Shown here: positions 26,565-38,428 of the stretch, piece by piece
Layout: every line of letters begins with the position of its first letter
How positions within the stretch are numbered: the stretch's first letter is position 1
Source of the DNA: Riptortus pedestris
Taxonomy: Eukaryota; Arthropoda; Insecta; Hemiptera; Alydidae
Direction of reading: 5' to 3'
Assembly: GCA_019009955.1 (NCBI GenBank)
Contig: CM032233.1
Coordinates: forward strand, 17,733,501 to 17,797,500
Length of the DNA stretch: 64,000 nucleotides
Notes under the pieces: generated by a model
What the model was told of the DNA's origin: nothing
Database searches by the model: none
What the model saw: the letters and a program-made list of their open reading frames with translations, nothing else
Made by a program: the position numbers and the translations under genes

Positions 26565-26641
<77 letters not shown>

Positions 26642-26764
26642 TTTTGAACGGACCTCATTTTCGTCATCTCCTGGGTAGGATCGATGAACATTTGAAGAAA
26701 AATTTCGAAAATCGCGTCATGAGTACAACCTCAATAGCTGATTTCCCTTAAGGGAAATCTGCTA
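26146..26764 (-). mobile_element. HINE copy, full length
   Basis: The hairpin end has one change (GTCCGTCACTCAGGGGCTGC). The right segment is of the cggccgaactagc-like type, shortened. The second block includes atccgacgtatggtaacgga, the C-tract and a TA array at 26572-26638. The left block and an exact palindrome (GATTTCCCTTAAGGGAAATC) close the copy. It is inserted between two other HINE halves. Confidence 0.85.
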
Positions 26765-26777
26765 AAAAGAAAGATGA

Positions 26778-27203
26778 AATTCGTTAATGGCTGAAATCGG
26801 ACCAGTAGGAGAGGGGGGGGGGTGTTAAGAGAAGGGGACTTTCGAAAATTCAAAATATCTCCGTTACTATAGGTCGAATCACTTGTATAGAACCAATCTT
26901 ATCACAAATTAAATTTTATATAAATATTGTTATATACATTTATTATCTATCTTGAATATTAACCGAGATATATGCATTTTTATTAAGTGTGTGCGGTAAC
27001 GGACGAGATAAGATCGGCTGAGGTTGGATCTATTCGTGAGTATCCCCCGAAAGCTAGTTCGTCCGTTTCCGTAACTGTTCGGCTCTCGCTAAATTGGTTT
27101 AGAGACTTGTTACTACTACTGTTACTAATATGCTGATTTCTCTTTTGTAAAACTTCACGTGGGAAATCCGCTTAGCTTACGCAGCCCCTGCGTGAAGGAC
27201 TTT
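26778..27203 (+). mobile_element. HINE copy, right half
   Basis: The sequence picks up at ttcgttaatggctgaaatcg, then the G-tract (gagagggggggggg), the tatctccgttactatagg block, the right segment with gttcgtccgtttccgtaact, and the right end CACGTGGGAAATCCGCTTAG...CAGCCCCTGCGTGAAGGAC. There is no left half. It lies in opposite orientation to the copy at 26146, so both outer edges of this cluster are hairpin ends. Confidence 0.75.
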
Positions 27204-27815
27204 TTTCATTTATTCTCCAGTCCGTTCTTTTTTAACTCAGATTCATGGGATTTTCACAGAGCTCAAAGACATCAAGAAATGGCTTTGGTCAATCTTATTT
27301 AATGAAGGTAAGGTAAATAACGACTTAATAATCGAGACAAAATCCGCCTTGATATTGTGATTTATCTTCTCAAAAATGTGTGATGTACGGGAAAAAAAAA
27401 CCCTGAATAATTATACTTAAATACTTTTATACAACATCCATTAAATTGAAGAGGGTTAATTAGTTAAAAAACCATATAAACCAGCCATGTTTGCTTTCAT
27501 TCCGTGTGGCTTTTCACGTTTTAGTTTCGGTTTAAAATGGGTCAATGGAAACACGCGATTACCGTGTGAATTCACTTAATGAGTTCTGACTAGGGCATTC
27601 TGCTTCCCAATCCGTATGGAATATCAGTTTGGAATGAGTGAAATATTTTCATTCGGTGTTTGAGCAGAATCTGCTATAACTCATGATGACAATTTCCGTC
27701 AAACGCGCCATCGGAAACTGTTTAAGTACTTTTGGAACCAAGACATTACACTCCAGAAATCGGACAATAGTTTGAATGGTTGCTTACCGCGATATCAGGA
27801 TATCACATCAGGTGA
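27204..27815. other. Unassigned spacer
   Basis: No gene or repeat recognised. Sequence complexity is higher than in the A+T-rich spacers, but no coding frame is convincing. Confidence 0.35.
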
Positions 27816-27819
27816 ACGA

Positions 27820-28530
27820 ACGCTGAGTAAACTAAACAGATTTCCCTCATGATGTCTAACAATAGATAAATCTACATACTGGTAACACAATAGCACCGTC
27901 GACATCAAGTGAATAAAAAAAACGATAATAAGAAACCTCCAGACGGGAAGCACCTTAAACGAAAAAAAAAACGTTGTGCCATTTCTCACAGGAAAGAAAA
28001 ACAATTACTGAAATATATCAGAATATAAGATATTAATTTTATTGAAAGCTATTTACTATATCTAGTATTGTAATTTATAATGGATCAGAATAAATATTTT
28101 CTAAATCAACCAAATTTTAGTAGTCCAAGAACTTAAGAAGAGGGGGGGGGTCACCATCTTGAACACAATTTATGGTATTTAAGCTGCGAATAATGTGGTT
28201 TATTACATAACAGAGTATTGTATATGTAGTAAGAGTAGAAGTGGGGGATTACTGAAGGCGGAAAAAATGCAAATATCTCGGTTAATATTCAAGTTAGAGA
28301 ATAAATGAATATAACAATATTTATAGTACATTTAATTTGCAATAAGATTGGTTCTATACAATGTTTTGACCCGCACACAGATATTTCGAAAATCCCACCT
28401 CTAACCCCCCCCCCCTCCCACTGGTCCGATTTCAGCCATTAACGAACTTGATCTCTCTTTTTGAATAAAACGTTTAAATATCGAGTTCGGTACGATCAAG
28501 CAAAAATTGCGACCGCTAGAGTGTTAACAG

Positions 28531-28571
<41 letters not shown>

Positions 28572-28693
28572 ATTTTGAACGGACCTCATTTTCGTCATCT
28601 CCTGGGTAGGATCGATGGACATTTGAAGAAATGTTTCGAAAATCGCGTCATGAGTACGACCTCAATAGCTGATTTCTCCTTAAGGAAAATCTG
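27820..28693 (-). mobile_element. HINE copy of the long right-segment type
   Basis: A decayed right end (cgctgagtaaactaaacagatttccctc) starts it. The right segment contains acataacagagtattg and the taatttataatggatcagaata motif seen in the copies at 29406, 55794, 57081 and 62884. A (CA)n(TA)n array lies at 28530-28571. The left block ends with a decayed palindrome (gatttctccttaaggaaaatctgct). The hairpin stem is lost. Confidence 0.78.
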
Positions 28694-28722
28694 CTAAAAA
28701 TTCAAGACCTTAGCCATTAACA

Positions 28723-28795
28723 GAAGATTTCGATTAAGAGAAATCAGCTATTAAGGTTGTACTAATGATGCGATTTTGGATAAAAGTCATCACAA
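28723..28795 (+). mobile_element. HINE left-end fragment
   Basis: agatttcgattaagagaaatcagctattaaggttgtactaatgatgcgatttt is a degenerate left terminus and left block. It faces away from the preceding copy about 30 bases upstream. Confidence 0.6.
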
Positions 28796-29405
28796 GCTCG
28801 TCAATCCTAGTCTTATTGTAAATTTAAAATACTGCAAGTTTATCCTATACATTTTCTCTAACTCTAACATAAACGAAGAGATTTGTAATTTTCAAGTTTT
28901 CCACTCCTACTAATGCTGTTATCAGTAAGAGGGCCTGAGCCTCAAAACATCTCATGCCCAGCTTGTATATCAAGTGCTGTGTACAAACTGTCGTTAATAT
29001 GGAGAATAAACTTTATCAAATCTGCCAGGAATCGAGCACGTGGAAAATCGTAGCTTGCAGCCCCTGCTTGACGGACCTCTCCATGTGCATTGTCATTCTT
29101 CCAAAAGAGTGGATGAATGTAAAATACAGGAAATTTTTTGTAGTAAAAACAGTTCTAAATAGGATACCAAATCTCAATGTACCATTTTATAAGCGAAATT
29201 TGTTAATTAATACCCTTGAAAAATATAATAATTATCATCGATAAAACAATCTTTGTTTCATATGCTTTAATAACAGTTAATATGATAAATTTTAAAAATA
29301 TTAAAAGGTGTTAAAACACGGTCAATATTATACATAGTATAGAAACGCGAGTAAATTTCGTGGTAACACCGAAGAAACTGAGTGTGCATGTGTGTGCATA
29401 TTTAT
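28796..29405. other. Spacer with decayed HINE right-end traces
   Basis: A sequence resembling the right end (cacgtggaaaatcgtagcttgcagcccctgcttgacgga) is at about 29037-29076, and the block near 28800-28890 is a weak match to the second conserved block. An open frame at 28954-29244 spans this and is not credible as a gene. Confidence 0.45.
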
Positions 29406-30170
29406 TTGTCTGTTACTGCTCTAGCGGTCGCAATTATTGTTATACCAAACTCGATATTTAGTCGTTTTATGTAAAAAGAATGTTCAAGTTCGTTAACGGC
29501 TAAAATTGGACGAGGTGGAGTGGGGGGGGGTTTAGAGGGGGAATTTATGAATATTCAAAATATCTCCGTTACTATACGTCGGATCAAAACATTGTATAGA
29601 ACCAATCTTATTGAAAATTAACTGTACTATAAATATTCTTATATACACTTATTTTCTATCTTGAATACTAACCTTTATATTTGCATTTTTCAGTTTTCAG
29701 CCTTCGGAAACCCCCACTTCTACTCGTATTACATAAACAATACTCTGAAATATTGTTTTCCAGATTATTATACGAGATAAAGGAAAATTTGTTCTTGTGA
29801 CCCCCCCCCCTTCTTAAATTCTTGAACTACTAAAATTTGATTGATTGAGATAAAATTTATTCTGATTCATTATAAATTACAGTACTAGATATAGTACAGT
29901 TTAGTAGTTTTTAATAAAATTAATATGCTATATCCTAATACGTTTAAATTGTTTTTCTTTCTGCTGAGCCGTTGGCAGACCTGTTTTTTTACATTTGAGA
30001 CGCTTCCCACCGGCAGTGGCAAGATTTCTTATTACCGTTTGTATTTATTCACTTAATATTGACGGTAATGTTGTGTCAGCAGTATGTAGGTTTATCTATT
30101 ATTAAACTTCACTATTATTAATCTTCACGATGGAAATCTGCTTAATTTACGAAGCCCCTGCGTGACGGAT
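29406..30170 (+). mobile_element. HINE copy, right half of the long type
   Basis: It starts at the microsatellite-proximal motif (tgtctgttactgctctagcgg), has the G-tract (29519-29530), the block tctccgttactatacgtcgg, then the long right segment with a C-run (29800-29810), gattcattataaattacagt and attaccgtttgtatttattc. The right end is ttcacgatggaaatctgctt...gcccctgcgtgacgga. The left block and array are missing. Confidence 0.78.
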
Positions 30171-30853
30171 GTTTGTAATATTGTAAGAGTCAGACAACGT
30201 TTTTAATTAACATCTGGTGTGTTCATGTAAGTATATGTTGGAGTCTTGATAATACCAAGAGAAAGTATGAGTTTGCCTAGATCGTCTACATTAACACATC
30301 CATCATTTGGCAATGCACTGCGTGTGGTTATACCAATGAACCTGATATGACTTTGAATCTCTCATGATGAGAAACGTAAAGAACTATTGTGGAAGCGTGA
30401 CTGACTCCTTGTGAATAGACCGAGAAAGGCAGCTATGCGCCTTGCTCTTGAGGCCAAATTGAATAATAAAGCCTTCTTCAGATTGAGGAAGAAATTTTCT
30501 ACGGTTCGTTAGGTTGTACTACACCCTTGTGGAGTCATGTAAACAGTCGGTTTTGTAAACTAAAAATAGCTTTGTCACTGTAGGTTTTTACTGCCAGCCT
30601 CTTCAGCTTCCTTCGATGGAAACTCCAGTATTACACATTGAGTCAGAACAATAATAACAAAATAGTAGCAATACTCAAACTAGAAGCCTTTTAAATTTAT
30701 ACTTCTATGGGACATTGATAGAAATCAGACACTGAGATAATCATTTCATGACTGGTCACATACAAAGTGGGACTAGGCACACAATAACTTGTGTCATTCA
30801 GTTCTGAGTAGGGCTCTCTCTTTTCCTTTCCTGCGAATCCCCGGCCCTCTTTT
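30171..30853. other. Unassigned spacer
   Basis: Moderate complexity and no long open frame. Nothing was recognised. Confidence 0.35.
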
Positions 30854-30988
30854 TGCAGATGTCCCTTAAAGGAAATCAGCTATTGAGGTCGTACTCATGA
30901 CACGAGTTTTGAAACATTTCCTCAAATGTCCATCGATCCTACCCAGGAGATGGCGAAAATGAGGTCCAGTCAAAAATATATATATATA

Positions 30989-32755
30989 TCTATATATATA
31001 TAAAATTGTAACCTCTGTCTGTACATTGATTTTTTTCGCGAAATTTCATGATAACTTTTCGTTTCACATGTCATAGACACCATAACTGCATTTTGTTTCT
31101 TTGGTGTCTGTTTGTTTGTTTGTTTATTTGTTTGTTTGTTTGTTTGTTTGTTACCTTTTCACGCATAAACGGCTGAACCGAATTTTATGAAACTTGGTAT
31201 GTATATTACTACTAACCCAACTTAGACTTTAGGCTATATAAATATCCTCTGAGACGAAAAGGAGTGGGGGTTATAAGGAAAGCCAGAAATTAAAAATAGC
31301 GATATTTCGTTTCCTATTGGTTTTTCAGCAAATTTGAACATAACAAAAGTTGTTTATTTTCTTATTTAGAGTAACTTTTGTTGTATACACTTTTTTCGTA
31401 TGCCGAATTATAAACGAGATATACGCTAAAACCTATAGCGGAAGTGAACAACTTTATTTGGGACAAAAGACCCAACCGAGTTAAATAAAACTCGGTATTT
31501 GTATTAGCACTAACGCTTTCATTAAAACAAGCCATACCAACATTTCTAGGGACGGGCAGGAGTAGGGGTTATGAGGGAAGCCAGAAATCAAAAATAACGA
31601 TATTTCGTTTCCTATTTGTTTTTCGACAAACATGCACATAACCAAAGTTGTTTATTTTGTTATTTAGAGTAAGTTTTGTTATATACACTTTTTTCGTATA
31701 CCGAATTATAAACGAGATATATGCTATAACCTATAGCGGAAGTGAACAATTTTATTTGGGACAAAAGACCCAACCAAATTAAATAAAACTCTGTATATGT
31801 ATTAGCACTAACGCCTTTATTATAATAAGCCATACCAACATTTCTAGGGACGGGCAGGAGTGGGGGTTGTAAGGGAGGCCTGAATTTAAAAATAGCGGTA
31901 TTTCGTTTTCTATTCGTTTTTCGGCAAATATGAACATAACAAACGTTGTTTATTTTGTTATTTAGAGTAACTTTTGACATATACACTTTTGTCGTATACG
32001 GAAGTATAAATGAGCTATACGCTAAAATTTTATTTGGTACCAAAGACTCAACCGAACTAAACAAAATTCCTTAATTAACACTAACTCCTTCATGATAATA
32101 AGCTGTACCATTATTTCTAGGGACGGGCAGGAGTGGGGGTTGTAAGGAAGGCCTGAAATTAAAAATAGCGATATTTCGTTTCCTATTGGTTTTTTGGCAA
32201 TTATGCACATAACAAAAGCTGTTTATTTTGTTATATAAAGTGACGTTTGTTACATTCACTTTTGTCGTATACCAAGTATAAACGAGATATACACTGAAAA
32301 CTAAAACGGTAGCCGACAATTGTATTTTGCACTAACGATTGAACGGAACTTAACTCAACTGGGCATGTGAATTAGCATTATTTCTTAAACGATTAAACGC
32401 TTTATTAAATTTTTTAGGTTCAAACGGGAGGGGGTGGGGGGTTATAAGAGAAGCCTAAAATAAAAATTCACAGTATATTACATTTTCTGTTCAGTTTTGA
32501 GTCATTGTGGATCTTTGTGCCGTAGCAAGGAAAAGGAAGTTTAATTCAAACATAGTTTGGCGAGCAGATCACTTTCTATGATTATGAATTATATATGTAA
32601 AAAAAAAAAAACCTACATGCACAGGAGACGGGAAATATAAAAATATTGTGGACAGTGAAGCCTTACATAACAAATAATTTTATTATTAACAAATCCACGG
32701 CAACGACGGGTATATATCAGAAAATGTTAAAATATTGTGGAAAGTAAAGGCTTGC

Positions 32756-32790
<35 letters not shown>

Positions 32791-32835
32791 TAAATCTCAA
32801 ATGAAATCCCGAGCGAAGCCGGGTACCTTAGCTAG
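30989..32835 (+). mobile_element. Non-autonomous Helitron with internal ~300-bp tandem repeats
   Basis: The 5' end TCTATATATATATAAAATTG matches the usual TC-starting Helitron consensus, and the 3' end has the hairpin CCCGAGCGAAGCCGGG followed by CTAG and T. About four direct repeats of roughly 300 bp (starts near 31339, 31639, 31937 and 32210) fill the middle, each with ataacaaaag, cgtataccgaa, tctagggacgggcaggag and atatttcgtttcctattgg. A (TTTG)n tract lies at 31108-31151. There is an A-run at 32757-32786. No Rep/Hel gene is present. Confidence 0.85.
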
Positions 32836-34133
32836 TATATATATAAAATTGTAACCTCTGTCTGTACATTGATTTTTTTCGCGAATTTTCACGATAACTT
32901 TTCGTTTCACATGTCATAGACACCATAACTGCATTTTGTTTCTTTCGTGTGTGTTTGTTTGTTTGTTTATTTGTTTGTTTGTTTGTTACCTTTTCACGCA
33001 TAAACGGCTGAACCGATTTTTATGAAACTTGGTATGTATATTACCACTGACCCAACTTAGACTTTAGGCTATATTAATATTCTCTCAGACGAAAAGGAGT
33101 GGGGGTTATAAGGGAGGCCTGAAATTAAAAATAGCTATATTTCGTTTCCTATTGGGTTTTCGCCAACTATGAACATAACAAAAGTTGCTTATTTTGATAT
33201 TTAAAGTAACTTTTGTTATATACACTTTTGTCGTATACCGAAGTATAAATGAGTTATAAGCTAAAAACTATAGCGGGAGTCAACAATTTTATTGGGCACA
33301 AAAAACTCAACCGAACTAAAACAAACTCGGTATGTGAATTAGCACTAACGCCTTCCTTATAATAAGCCATACTAACATTTCTAGGGACGGGCAGGAGTGG
33401 GGGTTATAAGGGAGGCCTGAAATTAAAAATAGTGATATTTCGTTTCCTATTGGGGTTTCGGCAAATATGCAAATAACAAAAGTTGTTTCTTTTGTTATTT
33501 AGAGAAACTTTTGTTATATACACTATCGTCGTATACCGAAGTATAAAGGCGTTATACGCTAAAAATTATAGTGGGAGTCAACAATTTTATTTGGCACAAA
33601 AGACTCAACTGAACTAAATAAAACACTCGGTATGTGTATTAGCACTAACGCCTTCCTTATAATAAGCCATACTAACATTTCTAGGGACGGGCAGGAGTGG
33701 CGGTTATAAGGGAGGCCGGAAATTAAAAATAGTGATATTTCGTTTTCTATTGGGGTTTCGGCAAATATGCACAAAACAAAAGTGGTTTATTTTGTTATTT
33801 AGAGAAATTTGCTCAATAATTCTTTTCAATATGAACAACTAGGTACCTCACCGGGAAAAATTAATTCAAATGTATGTTAATATTTTGTCCTTAATAATTC
33901 AAATCTATGCATAATGCACAGGAGACGGGAAATATGACAATATGCTGGACAGTGAAGTCTTACATAAAATATTAATTTTATTATTAACAAATCCACAGCA
34001 ACGACGGGTATTAACCCTAAACTATGGGACGGGTAAATGTCAAAATATTGGTCAAAGTAGAGCCTTGCAAAAAAAATACCATCACCATTCAACCTCAAAT
34101 GAATTCCCCCAGCGAAGCCGGGTATCTCAGCTA

Positions 34134-34134
<1 letters not shown>
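32836..34134 (+). mobile_element. Second Helitron, head-to-tail with the first
   Basis: It starts immediately after the CTAG of the preceding copy with tatatatataaaattgtaacc, so the first bases of the usual TC end are replaced by the junction. It has a (TTTG)n tract near 32954-32988, about three ~300-bp repeats (33174, 33474, 33772) and ends with agcgaagccgggtatctcagctag against the TA array. The two copies differ in repeat number and by many substitutions. Confidence 0.82.
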
Positions 34135-34207
<73 letters not shown>

Positions 34208-34684
34208 CTGTTAACTCGAGCGGTCGCAATTTTTGTTTAATCGTCACCAAACTCGGTATTTATTCGTTTTATGTAAAAAGGGAGATCAAGTTCGTTAACG
34301 GCTGAAATCGGACCAGTGGGAGGGGGGGTTTAGAGGGGGGATTTTCAAAAATTCGAAATATTTCCGTTATTATGCATCGGATCGAAAAATTGTATAAAAC
34401 CAATCTTATTGCAAATTAAATTTACTATATATATTGTTCTATACATTTATTCTGTATCTTGAATATTAACCGACATATTTGCATTTGTATTCTGTGTGTT
34501 GTCACCAGGATTCGGCTGTTTGGACTTTCCGCCGAGAGCTCTGGCGGCCGTTTCCTTAACTATTTGTTCCTCGTGAATAGGTTTAGAGGTTTCTTACTAC
34601 TACAGTTGTTATTAGGCAGATTTCTCTACTGTAAAACTGCATGTGGGAAGTCTGCTTAGTTTACGCAGCCCCTGCGTGACGGAC

Positions 34685-35719
34685 ATTTTCTTTTAACAGT
34701 TGAGCCCAAGAGAAGGAGTAGTTAAATTAGTTGGTGCAAAAAATAACGGTTTATTTTTTGCTTCATTTATAACAAACTTAAGAGTATGATGTTGGTTCAC
34801 GCTCATTGTACTTTCTAGTGATTTAGTACGAGTACATAAGACGTACTGTATTTGTATAATACATAAGAAATATTGGATGAATGGAAGGATTTTAAGTGGG
34901 AACAACTATGCGGCTATCATTGTCCAAAATACTAAATCTTATCAGAGGAGAAGAAATTATAATATCAGTTATGATCAATAAATTAACAATCATCAATTAA
35001 ACAAACAATTTAAAATCATCCACAAATATCTTATAGTACTATAAGTACTGTCAAAAATAAGAAAAAGAAATGCAACAAATAAATTGCAAAAAGAACTAAA
35101 TACTGAAGTCATTAATATTTAAAAAAATATCCATAGATCTCCCTACTCCACCACAAACATTTGTCATGGACTATGGCAGTAGATGTCGCTAGATTCTATG
35201 GCACCATTTTCAAACTCCTCGAAATTTTAACGGGGTAGTTTCTTAAAAGCTCCTGTATTATGTAGTCCAAACGTTAGCTGTTAGTTAGTTATCTTCAGTT
35301 CTTACCAATGTATTATTGGGTTTTTATTTATTATTATTAGTTTTGATTTCTTCGTGATTAAAATCATGTCATTTTTCTATTTAATGTGTATAATTTACCT
35401 TATATGAAGAATTCAAAAATTAGATTATCGGGATGTAAGATCTTAATTATATATTTGTTTCCTCATTTACTCCACTGCCTCAATAGCCTCTTCATTAAAA
35501 ATTTCTATATCTAATTAAGTTGTTTCCCAAGCAATATCCTCCTAAGGTGATTTAATTTTAATGATCAACCACTGGTTTATAGGAAGAACAGCATGACTAT
35601 GAATAGCCATTTTCATAAGCTGTCCACTAGCAATTTACTTGAATAGTTAGTTTAATAACAACGTGATTCTTCGTCGTTTTGTCTGCCTATCAAACTACTG
35701 GGATCTGGTGGAGTCTTTC
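34685..35719. other. Unassigned spacer with a possible mariner TIR relic
   Basis: At 34722-34757, taaattagttggtgcaaaaa followed by taacggttta resembles the terminal repeat of some mariner elements (GTTGGTGCAAAA core). No partner end or transposase was seen. The remainder is A+T-rich with no gene. Confidence 0.35.
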
Positions 35720-36325
35720 TTGTTTATTTATTTATTACAATATACCGCATCTACTATTGTCATTAGCGGTAGGTAGTTCTATATTTCTTGGAACAAACAA
35801 GTTACAGTTAAAAATACAAAAAAAAACCTTTTTCCTTCCTTTCCTTTTCTTCATCGTCTCTAAATAGTTCTTTTAGGTTCGGTTTAAGGTTCAAAGCTCT
35901 TCTTGGAAGATCGTATTTCTTACAATTGAGGAAAAGATGTTAGAGGGTAAGATGGGCATTACAACAATCGCAGGTTGGTGGGAATAAGCCCTTCAATAAA
36001 TAACTGTGTGCTAATTTTGTGTATCCAATTCAGACACGGGCAAGAACGACCTCCTCTCTTCGGATTTTCCTACTTGCAGTATTCCAATGCTGAGTAATTT
36101 CTTTGATTTGTCGCGGTTTATTGACGTGTTTCTTCGACCAGCCTGTCTTCCATCTTTGAAGTATGAGCTTTTGAAACATTCATTTCCAATCGTCTGAGGA
36201 GATAAAGGTTACTGTATAGCTCCATTTTCTCGAGCACTACGAGTTTCCAAATCCGCTATTTCTTTACATTCCAAACCAAAATGTGAGGGAACCCAAACAA
36301 GTGATATGTTTTTTTCCGAGTCTTT
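35720..36325 (-). pseudogene. LINE 3' fragment: RNase H tail and Cys-rich C-terminus
   Basis: On the minus strand the translation runs EKNISLVWVPSHFGLECKEI, ADLETRSARENGAIQ (RNase H WVPSHxG...ADLE motif). It then continues in another frame with NKPRQIKEITQHWNTASRKI...RREEVVLARV and HSYLLKGLFPPTCDCCNAHL followed by HLFLNCKKYDLPRRAL. Frameshifts and stops make it non-functional. The 3' UTR ends in a taataaataaataaa tail near 35722-35740. This is a typical 5'-truncated LINE of the RNase H-bearing (I/Jockey-group) kind. Confidence 0.85.
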
Positions 36326-36560
36326 CTTCTCTTGTTCTGTATTAATGTTTTCAGAGGCCTAAATATTGTGTCTGAACTAGTGTTAGATTTTTTATTGATA
36401 ATTTCCCCCTTAAAGCTCTTCTATTTATATATTTTCACGTTTTCTAATATGTCTAGTCTGCGTCTTTCTGTGTTTATGTGCATCAGTTTCATGCTCACTC
36501 CTATGTCAATTGGGTCATGGCCCTTCGAGTTTGTCCTATGAATAATTCCGTTCATTTCAT
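36326..36560 (-). pseudogene. Penelope-like element C-terminal fragment
   Basis: On the minus strand the sequence reads GHDPIDIGVSMKLMHINTER, RRLDILENVKIYK, a stop, KSFKGEIINKKSNTSSDTIF, RPL. The order MKLxH...LDILENxxIYK...INxxxNTSSxxIFRPL matches the C-terminus of Penelope-like retroelements and closely parallels the copy at 47830-48090. It abuts the LINE fragment at 35720, so one interrupts or flanks the other. Confidence 0.7.
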
Positions 36561-37504
36561 AATGTTCTTCTTCTCAATGCCGTTTGGAATGCATTGTCTC
36601 AGAGCATTGCTAGTTTTGAAATATGTGTGGATTACTTCTTTCAAGATTGTAAACTTGACGTTTAGTGACTGTTTCACTTGTTTTGTTCTTATTTTTGATT
36701 ATTTTCTGAATTGTGAGTCCTTTTTATCTGTTATTTCGAGCTGTCATATATTATTTTAAGTTTATTTTCACCGTTATATCGTGAGAGCGGTATTGTTTTC
36801 ACTAAATGTATCATGCAGTTAAATGTAGTTGTCTTGTGTTGTGAAAGATGGTTTAATGTATCGTGATGTGTACTATCAGTGGCTGTTGGTTTCCTGTAGA
36901 TAGCCAATTCTAGAGTGTTGTTTATCTTGCTTCTTGTGAGTCACACGATAACGGTTGCATGTCAAAGATGATGCAATTCACACTTTAATCAGGAATCCTT
37001 TCGATTAAAATGTTTATGAGAAGTTATGTTTTTCAACAAACATCATCTTAAAGGACCAATATTACAATATTAGTCCTAGAATAATTGAAATAAATTCATC
37101 AAAAATGAAGTTCTAGAAATAGATTATTTGAATTACTAAATAGCTGTTTGTAATTGATAGAAAATTTATTTTTAAAAACTATAACTACTCTAGCCTAAAT
37201 AATAACAAGTTAGAAATTGGTAAAAATAACTAAAACGAGAAAACCAAGGAATATGTTATAATCTAATACTAAATTCTTAAAACAAATTTATATAAATCAT
37301 TAAAGAAATAATTTTTTACTCATTCGATAAATGAATAGAACGAAACGTTTACTCTGAAATTAATAAAGACGAAATTCTCACGCTGGAACCAGACCTTCTT
37401 CGAAAATTCTATGAACTAGTGTTCCACGAAACGGTTAAATTTCTAGAATGGTATAGATAAAATAAACAGTTTCAAGTTAAGAACGTAAAATTGTAATTCA
37501 TCAT
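36561..37504. other. Unassigned spacer
   Basis: The first ~200 bases might be further Penelope-like sequence, but I could not confirm it. The rest is A+T-rich with no gene. Confidence 0.35.
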
Positions 37505-38361
37505 TGCGTATTTGCATGTACCACACACAGTAAAAGTTTAATGAAAGCAATTCATAGTATTTAAGCTTTTAATAAAATGGTTCATGAATAAAAAGCTTAT
37601 TGCTATCACGGCATGATTGGGAGGGGGAGGGTTTCTTGAAGCCAGAAAACTAAAAAATGTAAATATCTCGGTTAATGTTCATGATGCAGAACAAACATAT
37701 ATAAGATTTATATGCAATTAAATATACAATAAGATTGATTTTATGAATTTTTTCGATCCGACTCAAAAACTCAAAATTCTAAACCCCCTCCCGCTAGTCC
37801 GATTTCAGATGTTAAAGGAACGTGATCTCTGGTTTTACACAAAACGTTTAAATAAAATATTTGGCAAAGATATAACAAAAAGTCCGTCACGCAGGGGCTG
37901 CGTTAACTAAGCAGATTTCCCACGTGAAGTTTTACAGTAGAGAAATCTTCCCAATAACAACTGTACTAGTAAGGAATCTATTCACGAGGGACAAACAGTT
38001 ACAGAAATGGCCGCCAGAGCTCTCGGCGGAAGGTCCCGAACATAGCCGACTCCTGCCGACCACACACAGAATACAAATGCATGAATATCTCGGTTAATAT
38101 TCAAGATACAGAATAAATGTATAGAACAATATTTATAGTACATTTAATTCGCAATAAGATTGATTCTATACAATGTTTCGATCCGACGCATAATAACGGA
38201 AATATTTTGAATTTTAAAAATTCCCCCTCTAACCCCCCCCCCCTCGCCCACTCGTCCGATTTCAGCCATTAACGAACTTGATCTTCCTTTTTACATAAAA
38301 CGATTAAATATGGAGTTTGTGAACGATGAAACAAAAATTGCAACCCCTAGAGCGTTAAAAG

Positions 38362-38428
<67 letters not shown>

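Larger units (their letters stand above)
30854..34684 (+). mobile_element. Full-length HINE whose microsatellite hosts two Helitrons
   Basis: The left terminus (gcagatgtcccttaaaggaaatc) and block run to gatggcgaaaatgaggtccag (30969). After TA repeats come two Helitrons, then the TA array at 34135-34203. The HINE then resumes at tgtctgttaactcgagcggtcg through the G-tract (34317-34341), a right segment with ttcggctgtttggac, and an intact right end with hairpin at 34662-34684. Removing the insert leaves an ordinary HINE of roughly 700 bp. Confidence 0.85.

Noticed and set aside
31660..33774. Minus-strand open frames repeated in the Helitrons
   Set aside because: Several near-identical frames arise because the ~300-bp unit repeats; they are short, out of register between units and have no domain.
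31339..34080. Tandem ~300-bp units as a CRISPR array
   Set aside because: Units are far too long, contiguous without spacers, diverged, and lie within Helitrons of a eukaryotic genome.
34722..34760. Complete mariner element from a TIR-like motif
   Set aside because: No second terminal repeat, TA-flanked partner or transposase coding sequence was found downstream.
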